DNA from: Clostridiales bacterium
GTDB taxonomy: Bacteria > Bacillota > Clostridia > Lachnospirales > Lachnospiraceae
Assembly (NCBI GenBank): GCA_021199255.1
Contig: JAJQIK010000052.1
Location: 1 to 64,000, forward strand
Length of the DNA: 64,000 nucleotides
Direction of reading: 5' to 3'
The stretch's first letter is position 1; the number at the start of each line of letters is the position of its first letter. The notes beneath the pieces were generated by a model. It had not been told where the DNA came from. It made no database searches and saw only the letters and a program-made list of their open reading frames with translations. Shown here one piece after another: positions 8,846 to 19,613 of this stretch. The position numbers and the translations under genes were made by a program.

Positions 8846-11152
8846 TTAACCGGTTGTTCTCTCAATATCAATAACGCTTTCAATGGTTCTGATCTTGTCA
8901 ATAATGCGCTGTAATTCCTCTCTGCTGCGGATTTCAAAGCTGACAGACATCGTCGCCGTGCCCTGCTTGCTGGTTCTGGTATTCAGCGCCATAATGTCAA
9001 TGCCCTTTTCCGTCAGGGCTCTGGAAATATCCGCCAGCAGCCCGTTTCTGTTATTGGCATAAATGCTGATTTCCGCAAAATACTTGCTGTCAGCTTCTTC
9101 TGTGTGCTCCCATTCCGCGTCGATCATTCTGTGGCGGTCGATTTCCGGCAGATTTAATACGTTGACACAGTCCGTCCGGTGAATGGAAATCCCTCTGCCC
9201 CTAGTGACAAAGCCGACAATTTCATCGCCCGGCACCGGATTACAGCATTTGGAAAAACGCACCGCCACATCATGAACGCCCTTCACCACAATGCCGCTGG
9301 TATTTTTCTTCTCCTTGCCCCGATTCTGCTGGGCGCTTTCCTCAATCTCCGCCATAATCTCGGCGTCAGACATCTCATGCTTGTGATCCTGATCGTACAG
9401 CTCCTGCATACGGTTGACGATCTGCCCTTCCTTGAGACCGCCGTGGCCGATGGCGGCCAGCACAGAATCCCAGTCATGGAAACCGTATTTCTTCATAACG
9501 GCTTCTTCATACTGCGGAATAAATACATTCGGCATATGAATGGATTTGGCTTTGCAATAAGCCTGAACCATCTCCCTGCCTTTTACAATATTATCTTCCT
9601 TTAATTCATTCTTAAACCACTGGTTGATCTTATTCTTGGCCTGCGTGCTCTTGACAATATTCAGCCAGTCCCGGCTGGGTCCCTTGGAATTCTGGGAGGT
9701 CATGATTTCTACTCTGTCGCCGTTCTTGATCTCGTAATCAATGGTGACCAGCTTGCCGTTGACCCGCGCGCCTATCATCTTATTCCCCACGGCGCTGTGA
9801 ATACTATAAGCGAAATCAATGGGAGTAGAGCCCGCCGGCAAATTCTTCACGTCGCCGGTAGGAGTAAAGCAGTATACATTGTCGGAAAACAGATTCAGAT
9901 CGCTCTTTAACAGCTTCATGAACTCCTGATTGTCCTCCGCAGTCTGCTGCCATTCCAGTATCTGCCGCAGCCAGACAAGCTTTTCCTCCTCCTGGGTCTC
10001 CACCTTCTTGCCATCCGAGGCCTCTTTATATTTCCAGTGGGCGGCAATACCGTATTCCGCCGCCTTGTGCATCTCATAGGTACGAATCTGTATCTCAAAG
10101 GGCTGTCCGCTGCTGCCGATCAGGGTGGTGTGCAGCGACTGGTACATATTCGCCTTCGGCATGGCGATATAGTCCTTGAACCGTCCGGGAATGGGCTTGT
10201 ACATCTCATGGATCACGCCCAGCGCCGCGTAACAGTCCTTTACCGTATCCACAATAATACGCACTGCAAACAGGTCATAAATCTGGTCTATGGTCTTATT
10301 CTGATTCTTCATTTTCTTATAAATGCTGAAAAAATGTTTGATTCGACCGTCTATCTGGGCTTTAATCCCCGCATTCTGAATATGCTCGCTCACCTCGTCG
10401 ACAATCGCCTGAATGTACTTCTCCCGTACGCTTTTACGAACCGCAATCTTATCTACCAGATCATAATAGGCTTCCGGTTCCAGATATTTTAAAGATAAAT
10501 CGTCTAATTCCACCTTAATCTTGGAAATGCCAAGCCGCTGCGCAATCGGCGAATAAATATCAAGGGTCTCTCTGGCAATTTCCTGCTGCTTCTCCGGACG
10601 CATATGCTGCAGAGTACGCATATTATGCAGCCTGTCGGCCAGCTTAATCAAGATGACCCGGATATCCTTCGCCATGGCAAGAAACATCTTGCGAAGGTTT
10701 TCCGCCTGCCGTTCCAGCTTCTCCGCGTCCTTGTCATAGCCGCCGTGTTCCCCGTGAAAGCTGAGCTTCTCCAGCTTCGTGACGCCGTCCACCAGCAGGG
10801 CGACGTCCGCCCCGAACTGCTGGCTGATCTCTTCGTCTGTCATAATGGTATCTTCCACCACATCATGCAGAAGCCCGGCCACAATCGTTTCCTTATCCAG
10901 CTCCAAATCAGCCAGAATAATCGCCACACACAGCGGATGAATGATATAAGGCTCTCCTGATTTACGCACCTGATCCCTATGCGCCTCGTAAGCCGTCTTA
11001 TAGGCCTTTTCGATCAGGGAAATATCATCGGACGGATGATATTTGCGCACACGGGCAATAAGCTCCTCGTATAGAGTCTCAGGAGACTGAAATTCCTCAA
11101 TTGATTCGATTCTTCCATCATCAAAAACAACTTCTCTTTTTTCTTCTGTCAT
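8846..11152 (-). CDS. relA: Bifunctional (p)ppGpp synthetase/hydrolase Rel
   Basis: Makes and degrades the stringent-response alarmone (p)ppGpp. The 768 aa product has the full Rel layout: an HD hydrolase domain with HP, LLHDVVEDT and KLADRLHNMRT; a synthetase domain with RFKDYIAMPKANMYQSLHTT and EIQIRT; a TGS domain (VYCFTPTGDVKNLPAGSTPIDFAYSIH without its middle); and a zinc-finger/ACT end (VRFSKCCNPVPGDEIVGF). Because hydrolase residues are intact, it should be bifunctional. A strong promoter lies just upstream, so it is the first gene of its unit, followed by the MBL hydrolase. Confidence 0.96.
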   Translation of the reverse strand: MTEEKREVVFDDGRIESIEEFQSPETLYEELIARVRKYHPSDDISLIEKAYKTAYEAHRDQVRKSGEPYIIHPLCVAIILADLELDKETIVAGLLHDVVEDTIMTDEEISQQFGADVALLVDGVTKLEKLSFHGEHGGYDKDAEKLERQAENLRKMFLAMAKDIRVILIKLADRLHNMRTLQHMRPEKQQEIARETLDIYSPIAQRLGISKIKVELDDLSLKYLEPEAYYDLVDKIAVRKSVREKYIQAIVDEVSEHIQNAGIKAQIDGRIKHFFSIYKKMKNQNKTIDQIYDLFAVRIIVDTVKDCYAALGVIHEMYKPIPGRFKDYIAMPKANMYQSLHTTLIGSSGQPFEIQIRTYEMHKAAEYGIAAHWKYKEASDGKKVETQEEEKLVWLRQILEWQQTAEDNQEFMKLLKSDLNLFSDNVYCFTPTGDVKNLPAGSTPIDFAYSIHSAVGNKMIGARVNGKLVTIDYEIKNGDRVEIMTSQNSKGPSRDWLNIVKSTQAKNKINQWFKNELKEDNIVKGREMVQAYCKAKSIHMPNVFIPQYEEAVMKKYGFHDWDSVLAAIGHGGLKEGQIVNRMQELYDQDHKHEMSDAEIMAEIEESAQQNRGKEKKNTSGIVVKGVHDVAVRFSKCCNPVPGDEIVGFVTRGRGISIHRTDCVNVLNLPEIDRHRMIDAEWEHTEEADSKYFAEISIYANNRNGLLADISRALTEKGIDIMALNTRTSKQGTATMSVSFEIRSREELQRIIDKIRTIESVIDIERTTG

Positions 11153-11200
11153 GTTTCTCTCACCAGCCGCTTTGCTTTGATTATGATATCAATATTACTT

Positions 11201-11229
11201 ATTATAATAGGAAATGATATGCAAGTCAA
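11201..11229 (-). promoter_or_regulatory. Sigma-A promoter of rel
   Basis: Minus strand -35 TTGACT (11224-11229), 17-base spacer, -10 TATAAT (11201-11206), about 50 bases before the rel start codon. Nearly consensus. Confidence 0.8.
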
Positions 11230-11260
11230 AATAATTTGCGTATACCTAAGATTTTCCCTA

Positions 11261-11299
11261 AAAAAAGACACCATATGCATGAAACATACGGTGTCTTTT
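11261..11299 (-). terminator. Rho-independent terminator after groEL
   Basis: On the minus strand AAAAGACACCGTATG pairs with CATATGGTGTCTTTT across a short loop and continues into T residues. It closes the groES-groEL unit just before the rel promoter. Confidence 0.88.
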
Positions 11300-11360
11300 A
11301 TAGAAAACTATTTTTTATGATTCGCAATCCCTGCCAAATGCGCAGCGTGGATTAAGGCAT

Positions 11361-13315
<1,955 letters not shown>

Positions 13316-13364
13316 GATAATTGCCTCCTTATATAGAATATTTTACTGCTCGCATTTTGTTTTG

Positions 13365-13391
13365 TTAGCACTCAACCTCTTTGAGTGCTAA
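13365..13391. promoter_or_regulatory. CIRCE operator (HrcA binding site)
   Basis: Perfect inverted repeat TTAGCACTC, nine-base spacer, GAGTGCTAA. This is the consensus CIRCE element bound by the heat-shock repressor HrcA. It lies between the groES promoter and start codon. Confidence 0.97.
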
Positions 13392-13403
13392 TCACTAAAA
13401 CAT

Positions 13404-13432
13404 ATATTATCTTCATATGCAGGTGTTTGCAA
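13404..13432 (-). promoter_or_regulatory. Sigma-A promoter of groES-groEL
   Basis: Minus strand -35 TTGCAA (13427-13432), 17-base spacer, -10 TAATAT (13404-13409). CIRCE starts about 13 bases downstream of the -10, where bound HrcA would block the polymerase. The AT-rich stretch from 13433 to 13555 shows no other feature. Confidence 0.75.
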
Positions 13433-13555
13433 ATTGGTTTATCGTTTTATATCAAACAATATATCTTGTTTTCTCTGTTTATCTCTCTTTTACTCACTTT
13501 ATCTCGTTTTCATCCAGAATAAGGGATTTAATATTTATTTTAGAATTGATTTATT

Positions 13556-13594
13556 TAAAAAAAAGAAAGCCGCGCCGCAAGGCACCGCTTTCCC
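13556..13594 (-). terminator. Rho-independent terminator after the GGDEF-like gene
   Basis: Minus strand stem AAAGCGGTGCC / GGCGCGGCTTT with one mismatch, loop TTGC, then a run of eight T residues. Confidence 0.8.
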
Positions 13595-13621
13595 CCTTAC
13601 TGATTCTATGTATTTTCATGC

Positions 13622-14563
13622 TCAGGCTTCCTGCCGCTTCAGGCCATGCTCCAGCCGCTCCCGGTATCCGGCCGCGTTTTTTACTTCGAATTTATGATGA
13701 AACATTTCGTACTCCGCGTCCGGAAGCTTATCCTCCAGCAGTTCTTCCACGTTCGTCTTATAGACGACTCCGCACGCCACGGAAGGAGCCAGAATAGAAT
13801 CCTCGTAACCCAGACATGCGCTCTGAACCTTATCGCAGTATTCCTCCGCCTCGCCTTCCTCCGCCATGGGAATCAGCGTGATAAATACGTCCCCGTCCAC
13901 ACGGCCGATCACATAATCAGGCTTGGCCTCCCGCTTCAGAATATCCGCGATCGTCTTAATCAGCCTGTCGCTTTCCTCATCGCCGAAATGATCATTGACG
14001 AACTTCCAGTCGTTGATATTGACATTAATAACCGCCACCGGGGCAATTTCCGCCCGGTCGATTATTTTCATACGTTCTTCAAAATACAGTTTATGATACA
14101 CGCCTGTCAGGGCGTCTTCCTTCTCCCCCCTGGCTGTCTGCACGTGCTGCACGCCCATCTTTTCTTCCAATTCATCCAGATAGATAGAAGATTCCGTATG
14201 TAAATAAGCCTCCTCCGCCCACTGGGACAAGGTGGCGGTCAGCTCGTCGAGAAGCCTCTCCACCGCTGAAAGCTTCTGCGCCGATACCTTGCCGGTCTTG
14301 GCATACAGATGGGCGATTGTCCTGCCATAGACTCTGACCTTCCGCCCCGGCTCCTCCACAACATCTGGCGTAAATCCTGCAAAGCCGCCCACGGAAACAA
14401 CCTTTTCCCCATGCCTTTCCGTCAGCAAAATCTCCAGATCAGCCACCTCGCACAATGCCTTTAAATATTCTGTCAGGGTATCAATATGATACAGATGATC
14501 CAGTGAATAATTTCTGATATTTTCCTTGATTCTCTTCTCAAATGGAACTGCCTTGTAATCCAT
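13622..14563 (-). CDS. GGDEF-like domain protein with degenerate active site
   Basis: Residues about 145-300 resemble a diguanylate cyclase domain (DALTGVYHKLYFEERM, then NVNINDWKFVNDHFGDEESD), but the signature reads DGDVF at 223-227 instead of GGDEF. The first Gly is Asp and the catalytic Glu is Val, so cyclase activity is unlikely; a GTP- or c-di-GMP-binding or scaffold role is possible. The N-terminal ~120 residues are an unassigned helical/sensor region, with no membrane segment. The ATG at 14561-14563 follows AGAGAGG at nine bases. It is a single-gene unit with its own promoter and terminator. Confidence 0.75.
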   Translation of the reverse strand: MDYKAVPFEKRIKENIRNYSLDHLYHIDTLTEYLKALCEVADLEILLTERHGEKVVSVGGFAGFTPDVVEEPGRKVRVYGRTIAHLYAKTGKVSAQKLSAVERLLDELTATLSQWAEEAYLHTESSIYLDELEEKMGVQHVQTARGEKEDALTGVYHKLYFEERMKIIDRAEIAPVAVINVNINDWKFVNDHFGDEESDRLIKTIADILKREAKPDYVIGRVDGDVFITLIPMAEEGEAEEYCDKVQSACLGYEDSILAPSVACGVVYKTNVEELLEDKLPDAEYEMFHHKFEVKNAAGYRERLEHGLKRQEA

Positions 14564-14617
14564 TCTGCGCAACCTCTCTTATCCCCAATATCAATATATA
14601 GCCTAAAAACCTTTTTT

Positions 14618-14646
14618 AGTATACCGTTTTTATGGATATTTGTCTA
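14618..14646 (-). promoter_or_regulatory. Sigma-A promoter of the GGDEF-like gene
   Basis: Minus strand -35 TAGACA (14641-14646), 17-base spacer, -10 TATACT (14618-14623), about 55 bases ahead of the start codon. Confidence 0.7.
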
Positions 14647-14703
14647 GTGCATTAAGCGGCCTCCCCTTGCGGCTTTTCGCCTCCAATCCTCAAGCGGCAG
14701 ATG

Positions 14704-14748
14704 CAAAAAGAGAGTTTTACTGAGAACCCTCTGCAGTAAAACTCTCCC
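14704..14748 (-). terminator. Rho-independent terminator after tpiA
   Basis: Minus strand GAGAGTTTTACTG pairs perfectly with CAGTAAAACTCTC, followed by TTTTT. It ends the gap-pgk-tpiA unit. Confidence 0.92.
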
Positions 14749-14774
14749 TTGGAAGCATCGGTTGTACGTTGATC

Positions 14775-15524
14775 CTACTTATAATTTACAATCTTGCCAA
14801 AATCAGCCTTAAGCGCCGCGCCGCCTACCAGGCCGCCGTCGATATTAGGCTGTGCAAACAGCTCTGCCGCTGTGGCCGCATTGACGGAGCCGCCGTACTG
14901 AATACGGACTGCGTCCGCTGTAGCCGCGTCATACATCTCTTCAATACACTCACGGATACCCTTACATACTTCTTCCGCCTGGGCAGATGTAGCCGTCTTG
15001 CCTGTTCCGATTGCCCAGATCGGCTCATATGCGATTACCATGCTCTTAACCTGATCTGCGGTGATATCCGCCAGGTCAGATTTGATCTGCAGTCTGATCC
15101 AGTCCATCGTAACGCCCAGTTCTCTCTGCTCTAAGGACTCGCCGCAGCAAAGGATCGGCGTAAGGCCGGCTTCGAAAGCCTTCTTCACCTTTTTATTCAA
15201 AAGCGCGTCATCTTCCTTGAAGTAATCGCGTCTCTCAGAATGGCCGATAATCACATACTTAACGCCTGCGTCTACTAACATAGCTGCGGAGATTTCGCCT
15301 GTATAAGCGCCCTTCTCCTCGAAATACATATTCTCTGCGCCTACTTCCACATTCGTACCCTTTACCGCCTCAACAACAGGTACGATGTCGATAGCGGGAA
15401 CGCAGTATACTACGTCTACCTCGTCGGATTTTACCAGATCCTTTAACTCAGCGCATAACTTTACCGCCTCGCTGGGAGTCATATTCATCTTCCAGTTGCC
15501 GGCTACAATTTTCTTTCTTGCCAT
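14775..15524 (-). CDS. tpiA: Triosephosphate isomerase
   Basis: Interconverts dihydroxyacetone phosphate and glyceraldehyde 3-phosphate in glycolysis. The 249 aa protein has the substrate lysine in AGNWKMN, catalytic His in GHSERR, catalytic Glu in [11 protein letters not shown], and the phosphate loop YGGSVN. The ATG at 15522-15524 with AAGGAG ahead is preferred over a start seven codons upstream. Last gene of the glycolytic unit. Confidence 0.97.
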   Translation of the reverse strand: MARKKIVAGNWKMNMTPSEAVKLCAELKDLVKSDEVDVVYCVPAIDIVPVVEAVKGTNVEVGAENMYFEEKGAYTGEISAAMLVDAGVKYVIIGHSERRDYFKEDDALLNKKVKKAFEAGLTPILCCGESLEQRELGVTMDWIRLQIKSDLADITADQVKSMVIAYEPIWAIGTGKTATSAQAEEVCKGIRECIEEMYDAATADAVRIQYGGSVNAATAAELFAQPNIDGGLVGGAALKADFGKIVNYK

Positions 15525-15553
15525 GACCTTAATCTCCTTATACAATATCCGTT

Positions 15554-16777
15554 TTATTTATCATCTGCTGCCATAACGCCCGGCAGTTCCTTGCCCTCTA
15601 AGAACTCTAAGGATGCGCCGCCGCCGGTGGAAATATGGCTCATCTTATCGGCAAAGCCAAGCTGGTTAACCGCAGCCGCGGAATCACCGCCGCCGATAAT
15701 CGTCGTAGCCTCTGTCTCAGCCAGAGACTGCGCTACTGCGATCGTACCCTTTGCCAGAATCGGATTCTCAAATACGCCCATAGGACCGTTCCATACGACT
15801 GTCTTAGCAGACTTAACAGCGTCCGCATACAACTGAGCGGTCTTAGTACCGATATCAAGGCCTTCCATATCGGCAGGAATCTTATCGGCGTCTACAACCT
15901 GAACTTCGATCTGCGCGTCGATAGGATTCGGGAAAGAGGCTGCTATCGTGGTATCCACAGGAAGCAGTAATTTCTTGCCCAGCTTTTCAGCCTTAGCCAT
16001 CATCTCTTTACAGTAATCAAGCTTCTCATCATCTACTAAGGAGTTACCGATCTCCATTCCCTGCGCCTTTAAGAAGGTAAACGCCATACCGCCGCCGATA
16101 ATCAGCGTATCGCACTTCTCCAGCAGATTATTGATTACGTTAAGCTTGTCGGCTACCTTAGCGCCGCCTAAGATCGCTACGAAAGGTCTTACCGGATTCT
16201 CTACCGCGTTGCCTAAGAAGTCGATCTCCTTCTGCATTAAATAACCTACCGCGCACTCGCCGCCCTTCGCGCGTACAACGTCCGTCACACCTGCAACGGA
16301 AGCGTGGGCTCTATGGGAAGAACCAAATGCGTCGCATACATAAATATCGCACAGATCTGCTAACTCCTTGCTGAACTGCTCGCCGTTCTTTGTCTCCTCT
16401 GCGCCGCGGAAACGTGTATTCTGAAGCAGAACCACATCGCCCTCCTTCATAGCGGCGACAGCAGCCGTAGCGGCCTCGCCTGTTACGTTGTAATCCGCTA
16501 CAAACTGAACGGGCTTACCCAGCTTCTCAGACAGTCTCTCTGCTACCGGCGCAAGAGACTCGCCCTCGTTAGGGCCATTCTTTACTTTGCCAAGATGAGA
16601 GCAGAGAATTACCTTACCGCCGTCAGCCAGCAGCTTGTTAATGGTAGGAAGCGCCGCTACGATACGGGTCTCATCGGTAATCTTACCTTCTTTTAAGGGT
16701 ACATTAAAGTCACATCTTACAAGAACGCGTTTTCCTTTAACGTTAATATCATCTACGGTTTTTTTGTTTAATGACAT
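15554..16777 (-). CDS. pgk: Phosphoglycerate kinase
   Basis: Transfers phosphate from 1,3-bisphosphoglycerate to ADP. About 407 aa, starting with the N-terminal signature [15 protein letters not shown], with the nucleotide-side motifs [13 protein letters not shown] and [15 protein letters not shown] precedes the ATG. A terminator-like hairpin separates it from gap, suggesting tuning of pgk-tpi relative to gap. Confidence 0.98.
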   Translation of the reverse strand: MSLNKKTVDDINVKGKRVLVRCDFNVPLKEGKITDETRIVAALPTINKLLADGGKVILCSHLGKVKNGPNEGESLAPVAERLSEKLGKPVQFVADYNVTGEAATAAVAAMKEGDVVLLQNTRFRGAEETKNGEQFSKELADLCDIYVCDAFGSSHRAHASVAGVTDVVRAKGGECAVGYLMQKEIDFLGNAVENPVRPFVAILGGAKVADKLNVINNLLEKCDTLIIGGGMAFTFLKAQGMEIGNSLVDDEKLDYCKEMMAKAEKLGKKLLLPVDTTIAASFPNPIDAQIEVQVVDADKIPADMEGLDIGTKTAQLYADAVKSAKTVVWNGPMGVFENPILAKGTIAVAQSLAETEATTIIGGGDSAAAVNQLGFADKMSHISTGGGASLEFLEGKELPGVMAADDK

Positions 16778-16802
16778 TTGTCTGTCCTCCTATAATATGA
16801 TT

Positions 16803-16844
16803 TTAAAAAAGAGAGACCCGGCCCAACGGCCGAGCCTCTTTTCA
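16803..16844 (-). terminator. Intra-operon terminator between gap and pgk
   Basis: Minus strand GAGGCTCGGCC pairs with GGCCGGGTCTC (two G-T pairs), loop GTTG, then T residues. Since no promoter is obvious between it and pgk, it may be a partial terminator giving more gap than pgk mRNA. Confidence 0.8.
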
Positions 16845-16892
16845 TAACCTATCTCATTCACTCAAGCTTTTCAGCAGTCAAACCTGTTCGGC

Positions 16893-17894
16893 TTATGCTA
16901 ACTCAGAGAAGTATTTGATTGTACGAACCATCTGAGAGGTGTAGCTGTTCTCATTGTCATACCAGGAAACAACCTGTACTAAGTTGTCCTCGCCAACCAT
17001 TGTCTGGGTAGCGTCGAAGATAGAACCATAGGTGCTACCTACGATATCGGAAGATACGATCTCGTCTTCATTGTAACCGAAGGACTCTGTAGCTGCTGCT
17101 TTCATAGCTGCATTGATCTCTTCTTTTGTTACGGACTTCTCAACAGTTGCCACTAAGATCGTGGTGGAGCCTGTAGGGGTAGGAACACGCTGAGCGGAAC
17201 CGATTAATTTACCATTTAACTCAGGAATAACTAAACCGATGGCTTTTGCAGCGCCTGTGCTGTTAGGAACAATATTTACAGCGCCTGCACGGGATCTTCT
17301 TAAATCGCCCTTTCTCTGAGGACCGTCAAGAATCATCTGATCGCCGGTGTAAGCATGAATGGTGCTCATGATACCAGACTTGATGCCTGCTAAATCATTT
17401 AATGCCTTAGCCATAGGAGCCAGGCAGTTGGTTGTACAGGAAGCTGCGGAAATAATGGTATCTTCCGGCTTTAAGGTCTTATGGTTTACATTGTAAACAA
17501 TCGTAGGAAGGTCATTTCCCGCAGGAGCGGAGATAACAACTTTTCTTGCGCCGGCATTGATATGTGCCTGTGCCTTTTCTTTGCTTGTATAAAAACCGGA
17601 GCACTCTAATACAACGTCTACGTTTAACTCACCCCAAGGGCAGTTGTTTGCATCGGGCTCTTTGTAAATCTTCAGAGTCTTTCCATCAACTGTGATTGTA
17701 TCTTCACCAGCGGATACGGTATCTGCCAAAGCGTATTTACCCTGAGAAGAATCATACTTTAACAAGTGTGCCAGCATTTTGGGGCTTGTTAAGTCGTTGA
17801 TTGCTACTACTTCATATCCCTCTGCACCAAACATCTGTCTGAATGCAAGACGACCGATACGGCCAAAACCATTAATTGCTACTCTTACTGCCAT
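16893..17894 (-). CDS. gap: Glyceraldehyde-3-phosphate dehydrogenase, type I
   Basis: NAD-dependent oxidation of glyceraldehyde 3-phosphate in glycolysis. The 333 aa product begins with the Rossmann motif [16 protein letters not shown] and has the catalytic cysteine in [18 protein letters not shown] lies before the ATG. First gene of gap-pgk-tpiA; its promoter overlaps a perfect palindrome that may be an operator. Confidence 0.98.
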   Translation of the reverse strand: MAVRVAINGFGRIGRLAFRQMFGAEGYEVVAINDLTSPKMLAHLLKYDSSQGKYALADTVSAGEDTITVDGKTLKIYKEPDANNCPWGELNVDVVLECSGFYTSKEKAQAHINAGARKVVISAPAGNDLPTIVYNVNHKTLKPEDTIISAASCTTNCLAPMAKALNDLAGIKSGIMSTIHAYTGDQMILDGPQRKGDLRRSRAGAVNIVPNSTGAAKAIGLVIPELNGKLIGSAQRVPTPTGSTTILVATVEKSVTKEEINAAMKAAATESFGYNEDEIVSSDIVGSTYGSIFDATQTMVGEDNLVQVVSWYDNENSYTSQMVRTIKYFSELA

Positions 17895-17953
17895 TTTTAG
17901 TTCCTCCTAGATAATGATTTTTTATATAATTTTGCCAGCCCGCAAAACGAGAT

Positions 17954-17969
17954 TGACAAAATTTTGTCA
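17954..17969. promoter_or_regulatory. Perfect 16-bp palindrome at the gap promoter, possible operator
   Basis: TGACAAAATTTTGTCA is a perfect inverted repeat lying about nine bases downstream of the gap -10, so at the likely transcription start. This is a typical position for a repressor site. It does not match the consensus sites of HrcA, LexA, CggR or the usual Rex box that I know. The regulator is unassigned. Confidence 0.55.
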
Positions 17970-17977
17970 GCAGGTTT

Positions 17978-18006
17978 ATTTTACCTAATTTGTCCCAAAA
18001 ATTCAA
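17978..18006 (-). promoter_or_regulatory. Probable sigma-A promoter of gap
   Basis: Minus strand -35 TTGAAT (18001-18006), 17-base spacer, -10 TAAAAT (17978-17983). The untranslated leader would be about 75 bases and include the palindrome at 17954-17969. Confidence 0.6.
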
Positions 18007-18032
18007 GACGTAAATCGAAAAATATTTATAAA

Positions 18033-18061
18033 TTGTGTTTTTCGGAGAAAACAGATATACT
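18033..18061 (+). promoter_or_regulatory. Sigma-A promoter of the PHP phosphatase gene
   Basis: -35 TTGTGT (18033-18038), 17-base spacer, -10 TATACT (18056-18061), about 75 bases before the start codon and divergent from the gap promoter. Confidence 0.6.
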
Positions 18062-18138
18062 GGAACTGAAATTTACCAATTCAGGCCGCCGCCGTTCCCT
18101 CGGACTGCGGCGCCAAAACAAGGAGCGGAAGCAAACCT

Positions 18139-18957
18139 ATGTCTATTACAGCAGATTATCACCTACACTCTTCTTTCTCCGGCGATTCGGACACCCCTAT
18201 GGAGGATATGATCCGTCAGGGCATCGCCTTAGGGCTTACCCAGATGTGCTTCACCGAGCACAACGATTTCGATTATCCTGTGACCGACGCCACCCCTGCC
18301 GGGCTTTTCGAGTTAAATCCTGACTCTTACCTGTACGAATGGATCAAATGTAAGGAAAAGTATCAGGAGCAAATCCATCTGTGCTTTGGCGTGGAGCTGG
18401 GCTTACAGCCTCATCTTGCCAGACAAAACGCCGCTTTTGCCAAAGCCTGCGAGTATGATTTTATTATCGCCTCTTCCCATATCTGCAACGGTAAGGACCC
18501 CTACTATCCCGCCTTCTACGAGGGCAGGAGCCAGGAAGACGCCTACCGGGAATACTTTGAGTCCATTCTGGAGAACCTGAAGCATTTCAGCAATTTCGAC
18601 GTCTATGGCCATCTGGATTATGTGGTTCGTTACGGCCCTTCCAGAGAGGAAGGGTATTCTTATGAACTGTATCGTGAGATTTTGGATCGGATTCTGGATA
18701 AGCTTCTGGAGATGGAAAAAGGGATTGAAATCAACACCTCCGCCTTAGCCAGGGGCATGAGGGAGCCCAATCCCTGCGCCGGCATTTTAAAACGCTACCG
18801 GGCATTAGGCGGAGAAATCATCACCGTAGGTTCAGACGCCCACGCTACAGCGCAAATCGCCCACGCCTTTGACCGGGCGGCGGATATTCTAAAGGACTGC
18901 GGCTTCCGGTATTATACGACCTTTGAAAGACGAAGCCCCTCGTTCCATAAATTATAA
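18139..18957 (+). CDS. Histidinol-phosphatase family PHP-domain protein (HisJ-like)
   Basis: PHP-superfamily phosphoesterase of about 272 aa, close in length and motifs to histidinol-phosphatase HisJ, which removes phosphate from histidinol phosphate in histidine synthesis. Metal ligands are visible in DYHLHSSFSGDS, TEHNDF, SSHIC, GHLDYV and SDAHATAQIAHAF. AAGGAG precedes the ATG. No other his genes are in the window, so the histidine role is inferred from the family only. Confidence 0.85.
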   Translation: MSITADYHLHSSFSGDSDTPMEDMIRQGIALGLTQMCFTEHNDFDYPVTDATPAGLFELNPDSYLYEWIKCKEKYQEQIHLCFGVELGLQPHLARQNAAFAKACEYDFIIASSHICNGKDPYYPAFYEGRSQEDAYREYFESILENLKHFSNFDVYGHLDYVVRYGPSREEGYSYELYREILDRILDKLLEMEKGIEINTSALARGMREPNPCAGILKRYRALGGEIITVGSDAHATAQIAHAFDRAADILKDCGFRYYTTFERRSPSFHKL

Positions 18958-18988
18958 CAAACGCCAATCCTCCATGTCAGGGCGTTTC
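18958..18988 (+). terminator. Weak terminator-like hairpin after the PHP gene
   Basis: AAACGCC pairs with GGCGTTT with a 14-base loop directly after the stop codon. The following T run is short, so termination strength is doubtful. Confidence 0.4.
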
Positions 18989-19039
18989 CTGCGATGACAC
19001 GGGATGGGAAATGCGCACAGGCGGTTCTCAATCCTGGGA

Positions 19040-19438
19040 CTACTGCATCTGGGCAAGCAATTCCAGGAAGGAGAACTGACTGCCCTCATGCTTTGGGTCC
19101 TCGTCCATAAATCGGATTCTGCCCTGATAATCCGGCACGACCCGCATAATAGAGCTTCTCGCCAGCTTTTCCTGACTCTGGTTGACGCAGATAATATATC
19201 TTCCCTCTTTCTTCTCCAGCCCTATATTGTTACGCTCCGCTTTATCCTCCTGACCCCCGTTGGCAAGATTCACCGCGGCCAATCCCGCCATTCCGAATTT
19301 TTTCTTAAATTTGATAAAGAAGGAGATTCCTTCCCGGAAGAAAACCTTTTTGATTCTTTCTTTTGTGGCGCCGTCATATACTTCGCAGAGTTCAATCTCG
19401 TTATTCACTTTTACTTTTGTCAATTTCGATTCTACCAT
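19040..19438 (-). CDS. Hypothetical protein, 132 aa
   Basis: I do not recognise this protein. It is soluble, moderately basic in the middle (FFIKFKKKFG), with a beta-rich N-terminus (KLTKVKVNNEIELCEVYDG) and an acidic C-terminal part. No membrane segment or catalytic motif is seen. The ATG at 19436-19438 follows AGAGG, while the in-frame GTG just before it would be too close. It sits alone between the PHP gene (convergent) and mnmA (same strand, 173 bases downstream of mnmA). The interval 19439-19613 has a possible -10 TAGGAT but no clear -35. Confidence 0.6.
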   Translation of the reverse strand: MVESKLTKVKVNNEIELCEVYDGATKERIKKVFFREGISFFIKFKKKFGMAGLAAVNLANGGQEDKAERNNIGLEKKEGRYIICVNQSQEKLARSSIMRVVPDYQGRIRFMDEDPKHEGSQFSFLELLAQMQ

Positions 19439-19613
19439 CACAACCTCTTTTCCACCGTACCCTTATGACGCACGGCTCTCAAAGCGGACACATTGTTCCG
19501 ACACAGACGACAGCGAAAAAGCTTCGCCGCTTACGAATATTTATCCTACCACACAGCCTGTGAAAATGTCGTGAAGTATTTTTGTAGAATTTCTTAAGAT
19601 TTCCTTTAGACCG

